A stretch of 64,000 nucleotides of DNA from Chalara sp. BL73 (Eukaryota; Ascomycota; Leotiomycetes; Helotiales). Each line of letters opens with the position of its first letter. Position 1 is the stretch's first letter. The DNA is taken from contig CAKJVC010000209.1 of NCBI GenBank assembly GCA_918026815.1, forward strand, positions 1 through 64,000, given 5' to 3'. Positions 56,001 through 64,000 of this stretch are shown piece by piece. The position numbers and the translations under genes are program-made. The notes beneath the pieces were generated by a model that did no database searches, was not told the origin of the DNA, and saw only the letters and a list, made by a program, of their open reading frames with translations.

Positions 56001-58410
56001 TATTTCTTGTTTTTTCGCTTAGCGCTAGTAATAAAAGTATTTGTTAATCGCGATTACCGCAGTGTTATTGTTGTGCTTCATTTTGCAGATAGTAAAGCCG
56101 AATTGTTTAACAACTCATTTTTTAAAGTTACATACTGCTTTTATTACTTTAAAACCGCTTTTTTAATGTAGTAAAAAACCGAAAAGCTTAGCGCTGTAGT
56201 CGTTTTTAATCACTAAAAGCTATTTCGCATAGTTGTAGACTAGCGCAGCAAAAAAATCGAACAAGTCTTATATGATTTTATAGAACGAGCGCAAAGCTTT
56301 GTTTTTTGGCGTACTTTTTAATATTTTTTGTGTAGCATGTGCTTAAGCGCAAGCCGTACATTCGATGCGCGTCACGCTTTTTATTTTAACGTTCCTGGCC
56401 GACTAAACAAAAGCTTTTAATGATTTTTTCTCTAAATGCTTTGCGCGTAAGTGTTATAATTCCGCAGTGTCAGTTTTAGGTTGCTAATACTTTTTTGTTA
56501 ACTAGAACTGCTTATTCAACTTCCGGTTAATCGTAAAATATATAAAAGCAGACGAAGTAAATTCAAAAAGCTTTAAAAACGAAAAGTAAAAAGTAATAAG
56601 CTTGTATTCAAAAAAAACTAAGTTTTTTCTGCGCTCTAGTTTTCGCAATTTTACGCTTTTTTTTTTTTTTCCGTATCGAAATAAGCACTTTAAACTGTAG
56701 TACCAGATTCTTGCTTTTAGTAAACGAGCTTCCGAAATAATATTTACATAAAACTTTTCTACTACAGCTACGTTATTAAAAATCAAATCTATTAACGCAA
56801 CGCTGTTCGAGTTCGTTAGTACGTTTACAAGCGTGCGTTTGCCACGCTTTATAATCGAATAGCTTATAGTTCCGGATTCCACTTTTTTATTGTACTTTGC
56901 TTTTTTAAAAATGCCTGAATCAAGCAAGGCTTTGTCGTTTACCAGGTGCGTAGCACCGCAATTGTCGAACAAAGTGCTTTTAGAAAGCGGGTGTTTGTTA
57001 AAGCTAATATACTATGTCGTATATACACTAGCCAAAAGTTTTTTTAGCAGGTTTAAGTCGATCACTGCACTATTAAAAAAAGCCGGAAGCGTAATAGCTT
57101 GAAAGCTTTTAAGTTCCGTACTGTTTTCGAGCTTTTAGCTTTTCTGTTTAAAAACGGCGCGAAGCTTGCTCTAGCGATCTTTTGCGAGTCGAGCTTTGAT
57201 TTTCTTTACTTTTCCCGACGACGGCTTGTTCCTGAATTTGCGTTCGGTAGATTTCTTGATCGCATATTTAAAAAAGCTGCACTTTTCTAAACTTTAACTA
57301 TAGCTATGCTTCCGTTTTTTTGTATAGCACAAGCAAGCTTTAAGCTTCGTGTTATTTTAAAAGTCTGACGTGCTTTCAAAGCGCTCGCCCAGTGTAGCAA
57401 AAATCTTTAAACTTTGTTTTTTTCCGCCGAGTGCGAAAGAATCCGTATGTAAAAGCCCCGAAAAGCTTTTAGCTAGCTTGTTTATTAATTTCGGTTTTTC
57501 ACCGAATTCGAACTTAACTAAAAGCTTTTGTAGCTTTTTGTTTATTTACGCAAAACTGATTTTAGCTTTAATTGCAAGCAGGAAATCCTGCGTAACTAGC
57601 TCTTTTTTAACTTTCGGTAATTTGTATAACACAGCTTCGTTGTATGTTTCGCGCTAGTCGAGCAACTACTGTGCTTTATTTACGTTTTTTTTATAAGCTT
57701 GAACTAATATTTGTCGGTAAACTGCTCGTACTGTATTGTAAGTGCTAAAGTTGTTAAGTGCAAGCTTTTTTCGTAGCGCACGAACTACATTTTAAAGCTT
57801 GTGCTTTTTTTTTGCAGAAAGCTTATAAGTAATTGTTTAAAGTTTTTTAGGATTTACTGTTTTTAATACTTAGCTCGCGATCAGTTAGTGTATTTTGGCT
57901 TGCTCGTTCTAGTAAACAACGCTATTTGTGTAATTTTTTTGTATAAAAGCCTATTTTGTTTTAATATTATCGAGCGTAGCTTTCGCAAGCGCAAATAGTT
58001 TTTTAAGCGCTGAGCTCTGCGGAGTGTCGCTTTGCGGAGTGCCGCTCTGCGACGCGTTGTATGCAGCTAGATCCTTATTGTATATATCGCTGCGAGCTTT
58101 ATTAAGCTTGTCGAGTAGCTTTTAATACTTAAAAAGTTGCTTCGAAAAGTCGGAAAAATTAAACGTAGCGTCAAGGCCGTTTGGATCGACTAAATGCTAT
58201 ACTTCTACAAAACGAGCTTAATATATTAGCGAAGCAAACTATTCAGGCCATTTATAGCGATCGTTAAAGTTCAGTAAAGTTGCTTTTGTTAACTTTATCG
58301 TAGTGCAAAATTTTCCAACTCAGCAAAAAAAAAGTAACGTCGCGTTTTTAAGCTTTAAATTTGTTCCGGTGCGCAGCAAAAGATAGAATTGAATGCTCGC
58401 CGGGCTCATA
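53050..58410 (-). pseudogene. Copia gag-pol polyprotein, RIP-decayed
   Basis: An ATG (MSPASIQFYLLLR) lies three bases inside the 5' LTR, and gag runs to about 57.0 kb. The protease starts FDNCGATHLVNDKALLDSG (near 56960, DxG-type site with the aspartate kept). Integrase follows with CTACAQAHA (about 56350), DYSAKLFGFLL and a Pro/His-rich HTYRPTRSAEKA (about 55985). RT has LEIKQFNIVNAFINAK (54300, expected D read as N) and FVVFYVNDFCVLYYLSN (54050, YVDD changed to YVND). RNase H shows RPDIAFAAAQLSRFLVN near 53480. Stops occur throughout at Trp and Gln codons. The order protease-integrase-RT-RNase H is diagnostic of copia. Confidence 0.9.
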
Positions 58411-58610
58411 ACTGTGACGGAGCAAACCAGAGCTGTAGAATAGTCAATCAAGTAAACGAAGTGATATAATACTATTGTAGAATACACGCTTGTAGAACAA
58501 AAGAAAGGGGAACGCTCAGGTCCTTACAGCTAGAACGCGCGCCAAGCGCACCTAGCTCTATGAGGAATGCGAAGCGAGCCTCGGCTGCTCGCATTCCCCG
58601 TGACAGCTAG

Positions 58611-61600
58611 CTTTTACCGCCAGAAACAATTTTGAAAAAACAAGAAACAGCTTAACGTTACAAAAAAAGAAAATACAACAAAGCACTTAGCAAAGTCCTG
58701 GCTGTGTTTAAAGCTAAAAAACCAGAAACGTCAGAAAAAAAACTAGAACAACAACAGATTTATATTTAACTTAACGCTGCGTGTATTAAGTGTAAAATAA
58801 AATACAGTGCAGCTTAGAAAAACAAGTGCTTAAGTTGTTATTTCGACAAAAATAACGAATAGGAAAAAACTAGCAAAACTATAAAAAAGTTTTTATTCTA
58901 AGTAAATAAAACAGCTATCGAATCAGAATCCGATAAAAATTAAAATGTAAGCTTAAAGTTAAACCGACTTTTAAGAATTTCCGAATTAAAAAAACGAATT
59001 CTGCATAAATTACTATTTAAAGTAAATTAAAACGACTTTAAAGTACTTTCTAGAAAATATATAGTTAATAATACTTTAGCAAAAGAAATTACTTTTTAGC
59101 GGCGGCTAGAAATTATTAATAATAAAATCCTTAAAAAAAGAACTAAACTAAAAAAAATAAAAACAAAACGAAAAGCTAAAAAACGTACTCGGTAAAAAGC
59201 AATACTTACATTAAGCTTAGTCGACAAGTCTAAAAAAAATAACGCAGTATACTATCGATATTTACAATATAGCACACTTTATTAGACTGTATGCTATACA
59301 AACTACTGCATATATTATTATAACGCTAAGCAAACAAAGTAGTATTTAAAGCAAAAGCGAATAATATATTTTAAAAATAACGAAAAAAAAAAAACCAAAA
59401 CAGAAACTTTGCGCTTTTAAAAAAAAAAAACAATTATTCGTTAAAATTAAGCTAAAAACATACAATATAACAGTTATAATAAACTTCGAAACTACAAGAA
59501 ACTTCGTATTACTCGATATAGTAAAACATTTCGGAATATTTATACAAGTTAAAACTGACTTATACACTTTTACGGTAACAAATAGCACAAATGTATTGTA
59601 TCGAAATAAGCTTGTAAATATTGAAACTACGAAATTTCGAATAAATACAAATAACTATATAAAATAGTTACAGTTAAACGTTACTCGGATAAAACAGCAT
59701 GAAATTATTTTAAAAATGCTATAAATTATAAAATATAACTTAACGATTAATTAGCAAACAAAACAGCTCGTTTTTAACAAATACTAATATACAGTTAAGT
59801 TTAAGCTATTAACTATCAAGCTAACAAAAAGCAAAAACAAAAAAGCACAATTAAAAAAACTCGACTAAAGCTTAAAAAAAGTTTGCGCTACTTTCAAAAA
59901 AAAGCCAAATTATTTAAACGAAAGATTACATACTAAAAAAGTGCTTAAAAAGTATAAAAAGTTCAAAAAGCTGTTTTCAGAAAAACAGAGATTCGCGGCT
60001 TTGCCGAAACACAAACTATAAGATTATAAAATACTATTAATCGAAAAAGCAGTGCTTTTTAAAAAACTAATTTACTTATTATTCGAAAATAACTTGAAAA
60101 CGCTTAAAAAGTTCATCGACTTAAATTTGAAAAAAAGAATTATTAAAAAGTCAACATTACTAGCACGAAGCTCGGTGTTATTTGTGCTTAAACCGAACAA
60201 AACCAAAAAGTTGTGCGTTAATTATCGAAAGTTAAACGACATAATAATTAAAAATCGCTATACACTACTAAAAGCAAACAAAATAAAAAATCGCTTGCAA
60301 AAAGCCAAAATATTTATACAGCTAAACTTACAAAACGCGTATTATAATATACGAATCAAAAAAAGCGAAAAATAGAAAACAGCTTTCGGAACTCGATATA
60401 AACATTATAAATTTATAGCTATGCCAATAAAACTTACGAATGCTTTAGCTACTTTTCAAAAGCTAATTAACAATATTTTTATGCTATTTTTGGACGTTAT
60501 TTGTATATACTATTTAAATAACATTCTGATTTATTCCAGCCGAAAAAAAGATTATAAAAACGATATTAAAGCAGTACTATACGCGCTGTATAATGTTGAC
60601 ATAAAACTTAAACTATCGAAGTGTCGATTTAAAGTTAAAAAAGTTATATTTTTAAAATATGTGATTTTTACAAAAAAAATTAAAATAAACTCAGCAAAAA
60701 TCAAGCTTATTTTAAAATAAAATGTTTTAATATATGTTAAAAACGTACAGTTATTTGTGAAATTCGCTAATTTCTATCGAAAATTTATTAAAAAATACTC
60801 GGAATTAGCTATTTTATTAATTCGACTTACTTGAAAAAACGTGGTTTTTAAATAAACAACGAAAGCACAAAAAACGTTTAACAAGTTAAAACAAGCTTTT
60901 ACTACTGCTTTTATACTTTTTGCTTTCGATGCAAAAAAAAAAATTAAAATAAAAACAAATGCATTAAATTACGTTTTAAAAACTGTGCTTAGCTAACTTA
61001 ACGCAAAAAAAAAATAGCAACTAATAGCTTATTATTTACGGAAATTTACATTAACAAAGCTTAACTATAAAATATACGACAAAAAACTACTTGTTATTGT
61101 TAATACATTCCGCGAATAAAAAAAATACTTAAAAAGATTTAAATACTAAATACAAGTATTAACAAACTATAAAAATCTTATTGCTTTTACTACTACGAAA
61201 AAGTTAAACCGACGCTAAATTAAATAGGCAGAAAAACTCGTTTTATACAATTGCAGAATTTTATATATTAAAAAAACAAAAAACGTTAAAGCAAACGCGT
61301 TTAGCAAAAAACTAGAATACTTTTTTAATAAAACGCATATTTCGCACGCAGTACTACAACAAAAAAAAGAATCGTTAGTATTCAACAAAGAAAAACTTTT
61401 TATAGCAACAAGAATAAAACATCGAGTAGAAAACTTAAAGTTTATTTAAGTTTATAAAAAAGATTTTATAGCTACTAAAGCTTTTAACAAATAAAAGCAA
61501 GAATTTACTACAAACAGCTTAAAAATCTTTCGCTACTACAAGAAAATCTATGTTTTATTTACACTAAAAACGACTTTTGTAATAAAACAACACGAGTTAC

Positions 61601-62760
61601 TCGCTTACGGATATTAAAAAATCGTTAAAACAATAAACAGGATTTTTAAAAAATACTACTTTTTAAAAATAAAAAAAATAGTTACTAAAATAGTTACTAA
61701 ATACGACACGTGTATTCGAAACAAAACGTTACGCTATGCTTTTTATAGACTAATGCAATCGCCGACTACTTTAAACAAACTATAGAAGTTTATTGTATAA
61801 AACTTCGTAGTAAAACTACTACTTTTTAAACAGCCGGTTTCGAAAAAATAGTACGATTTAATATTTGTTATTGTAAAAAAAACTACTAAATACTGCTACT
61901 TAGAATTATATTTAAAAAGCAGCATAGCAAAAAACTTAGTTTATACATTTTTTAAAGTTGTAGTTGCGAACTATAAAACTTTTACAAAAATTATATCGGA
62001 CAAAAACAAGTTTTTTACATTTAAGTTCTAAACAACACTTACTGCGCTTATAAAAGTTAAAAAAAAGCTGTTAACAAGCTTTTATTTATAAACTAATAAA
62101 CAAACAAAAAAACTTAACTAAACAATAAAAGTATACTTTAAATGTTATATGAACTATAAGCAAAACAATTAAATCAAGCTTTTGCTACTCGTACAGTTCG
62201 CATATAACAGTACAATTAATAAAACAACAAAAGTATTGCTATTTTATGCTAATTATAGCTACGAGCTAAAAGTATACTATAAACCAAGTAAAAACGAAGC
62301 GCATTTACAGTTTGCAATAGTTAAAGTCGAACAATTACAAGTACTACACTTGCAGCTAGCCGAAAACATAAGATTTTTTAATTAAAGATTTGCGGAATAC
62401 TACAACTGTAAATATAATAAAATACTACACTTTAAAAAAAAAAATAAAGTTTATTTTGTTAAAAAAAACATTAAAACTAAAAAACTAAACAACAAACTAA
62501 ATTACAAAAAGCTAAAACTATTTAAAATCAAGCGAGTTGCAAAACTAAATGCATTTAAACTTTACTTTTCCAGAACTATAAACATATACTTAGTATTTTC
62601 TGCTTTGTTTTTTGAACTAGCACTAGAAAAAGCACCGCTAGCTCTATATACGGAAATTGAACTAATTAATCTAAAAGCTAAATACGAAGTCGAAAAAATT
62701 CTAAACTGCAAGTATATTAAAAAAAAACTAAAGTATTTGGTTAAATAAATTAATTACTCA
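58611..62760 (+). pseudogene. Outer gypsy element, rest of gag and pol
   Basis: It resumes the gag knuckle (FYRQKQ) at 58611. Protease-like text lies near 59.2-59.6 kb. RT reads SSVLFVLKPNKTKKLCVNYR (60160), QLNLQNAYYNIRIKKSEK and YLNNILIYSSRKKDYKNDIK (60510), the YLDD box being YLNN. RNase H is near 61.0-61.3 kb (ANAFSKKLEYF). Integrase covers 61.5-62.4 kb (LLVQFAYNSTINKTTKVLLF). The linker and chromodomain end near 62.75 kb (KYEVEKILNCKYI-like). It parallels copy B almost residue for residue. Confidence 0.85.
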
Positions 62761-62929
62761 GATTCGGAAAACACATAAAAACCAAAAAAAAACTTTAATT
62801 GCTTTGAAATGCTTGCGAAGTTTTACTGCTAGTATTTAAGATTTTCAAGTAAGCAGCCTAAAAAGCACTTTTAAAAAAAAGAAAATCGAAAAAACTAAAG
62901 TCGAATAAACTTGTCGGTGCAAGCTCAGT

Positions 62930-63499
62930 AGAATCTTTACGAATTTCACTTTTTTAATCGGTTTTACTAGCCAACTTTTTTTTTTTTTCTAAAGTATCGA
63001 GCTTATTTAAAAATGCAAAGCTACGACGCAACTTTTTTTTTTTACAAACACGAAAAAACTTTTTCTGTGTACGGATTCGTTTAATTCGTGCGGAAATCTT
63101 CGCAGCGGTTTCGGCGAGTGCTTCGGCTTTTTTTTCGGCTTTAGTTTCGTTTTTTTTTAACTTTTCTTTTGCTTTGTTTAAAAACTTTCAGTTTTTAAAA
63201 GCAAGATTACTAGTATTACAACTAGAAAAACTACGACGTACACACTTAGCACAACGAGTTGACTTTTTTGTTTTTATGCATTTTATAGAATGTCGATTTC
63301 GAGCATGTTTTTTTTCGCAAGCAGTACACGGAATTATTTTTTCGCTAGTCAGAATTATTCGTTTTTTTAAATTTTTTTTTTTAATGTTTTTTCGTAATAC
63401 TTCGGACTTAAAGCAATCGGCTGTACGCTTAGTTGTTATAATAATAAAAAAAAGCGGCTATGCGGTTTTTCACGATATTTCTTTAGCATACTTAAGCAT
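62930..63499 (-). pseudogene. Antisense accessory ORF of the outer gypsy element
   Basis: On the minus strand it starts MLKYAKEIS next to the 3' LTR, as in copy B, then shows CTACEKKHARNRHSIKC and CAKCVRRSF before a Lys/Glu-rich coiled-coil tail. Stops and Cys losses are more numerous than in copy B. Confidence 0.55.
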
Positions 63500-63880
63500 A
63501 TGGACACGCTAGTTTAAAAAAGGGATAGTGTTACGCGTATCGCTAACAAGCTTGTGCTTTAAAAGCTTGAAGCTCAGTAAGCTTGGCTTACACAAAAAAC
63601 TTCTAAAGTAAAAATCACGTAATAGATTATAAATCATGCTATAATCCACGATTTATGGATTATGCGCTAAGCAATGATCCAACCCACGAAGAATTTATAT
63701 AAGTAGATAGTTTTTCTTTAAAAATAAAAGCTTCGTGCTCAACTTAATATAGTATCTTAACACTATACTGTTATCGGGATTTTACTCCTTATATGTGATA
63801 TACCTACTTTTTCCCAGACCAACAACCATCGGACCAAGATCTTCTATCTATATCAGTTGTAGGCTGATAGGACCGTAACA

Positions 63881-64000
63881 CTACAGTAAATTACTGGTAA
63901 CGCGCGCTTCGCACGCCGGGCCCTGAAACCTCTGGTGCCAGCGCGTCTTTTTAGCAGTTGCACGTCATATCGCAGGAAAGCATTCAACGGGAACCTGTTG
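63881..64000. other. Right flank of the nested elements, normal GC
   Basis: Beyond the CTACA duplication the DNA returns to balanced composition (GCGCGCTTCGCACGCCGGGC). It is too short to assign to a gene. It marks the original sequence into which the outer gypsy element inserted. Confidence 0.5.

Larger units (their letters stand above)
44920..58605 (-). mobile_element. Ty1/copia element nested in gypsy copy C
   Basis: Identical-length 193 bp LTRs lie at 44920-45112 and 58413-58605. They differ at only four positions, all G/A. On the minus strand each starts TGTCACGGGGAATGCGAG and ends TTTGCTCCGTCACA. The 5 bp target duplication GCTAG is perfect (44915-44919 and 58606-58610). Coding order on the minus strand is gag, protease, integrase, RT, RNase H, which is copia order. 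After subtracting the inner gypsy the element is about 7.16 kb. LTRs are GC-rich and almost unmutated; the interior is heavily RIP-mutated. Confidence 0.93.
43422..63880 (+). mobile_element. Outer Ty3/gypsy element (copy C), carrying nested insertions
   Basis: LTRs lie at 43422-43747 (326 bp, with a short deletion) and 63529-63880 (352 bp). Both begin TGTTACGCG(C/T)ATCGC and end GACCGTAACA or ACCGTAACA. Flanks are CTACG on the left and CTACA on the right: a 5 bp target duplication with one transition. Gag begins after the left LTR and resumes at 58611, after removal of the copia insertion; the zinc-knuckle text CFECSFPGYIAS joins directly to FYRQKQ. Pol runs to about 62760 and an antisense accessory ORF precedes the right LTR. 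Without the inserts the element is about 6.5 kb. Confidence 0.9.

Noticed and set aside
1..64000. tRNA and rRNA genes
   Set aside because: None recognised by eye; no convincing cloverleaf or rRNA signature was found.

Overview
The window is the left end of a chromosome from a filamentous ascomycete fungus. It opens with about 23 CCCTAA telomere repeats. Intact genes carry 53-64 nt spliceosomal introns plus one of 163 nt, and the gene families are typical of Pezizomycotina: Zn2Cys6 regulator, HET, NACHT/ankyrin NLR, DUF6601. Most of the repeat DNA shows massive C-to-T/G-to-A decay (TGG, CAA and CAG turned into stops, D to N, G to S, H to Y), which is the footprint of repeat-induced point mutation (RIP). 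No sequence search was possible, so the species is not assigned.

Layout. 1-3090: telomere fused to the 3' half of a decayed Ty3/gypsy element, ending in its LTR. 3.1-14.9 kb: three decayed gene-like loci, namely a minus-strand zinc-finger/DUF3435-like relic, a minus-strand DUF6601 membrane-protein relic, and a plus-strand lipase-NACHT-ankyrin NLR pseudogene. The NLR is interrupted by a 799 bp TA-flanked inverted-repeat transposon and ends in 14 ankyrin repeats of exactly 102 bp. 16.2-24.0 kb: an undamaged island with a Zn2Cys6 regulator (+), a 12-TM sugar transporter (-) and a secreted GH32 fructan/sucrose hydrolase (+). 24.7-32.6 kb: a decayed Helitron coding for a DUF6570/Rep/Pif1 helicase, split by a solo LTR; a second LTR copy in inverse orientation abuts its 3' end. 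34.0-36.0 kb: a HET-domain gene with a single premature stop. 37.9-43.4 kb: fragments of MULE and pogo transposases, an amino-acid permease relic and solo LTRs. 43.4-63.9 kb: a Russian-doll nest. A gypsy element is split by a copia element, which is split by a second gypsy copy of the same family; a further solo LTR sits in the outer gag. Target-site duplications are readable at each level.

How the genes work together. The only clearly functional set is the 8 kb island. GH32 would release fructose and glucose outside the cell, the MFS protein would import them, and the adjacent Zn2Cys6 protein is a candidate local regulator. Transporter and hydrolase are divergent across a shared 1.27 kb region. 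The linkage is read directly; joint function is inference. The rest is a subtelomeric transposon graveyard in which ordinary gene families have also been mutated.
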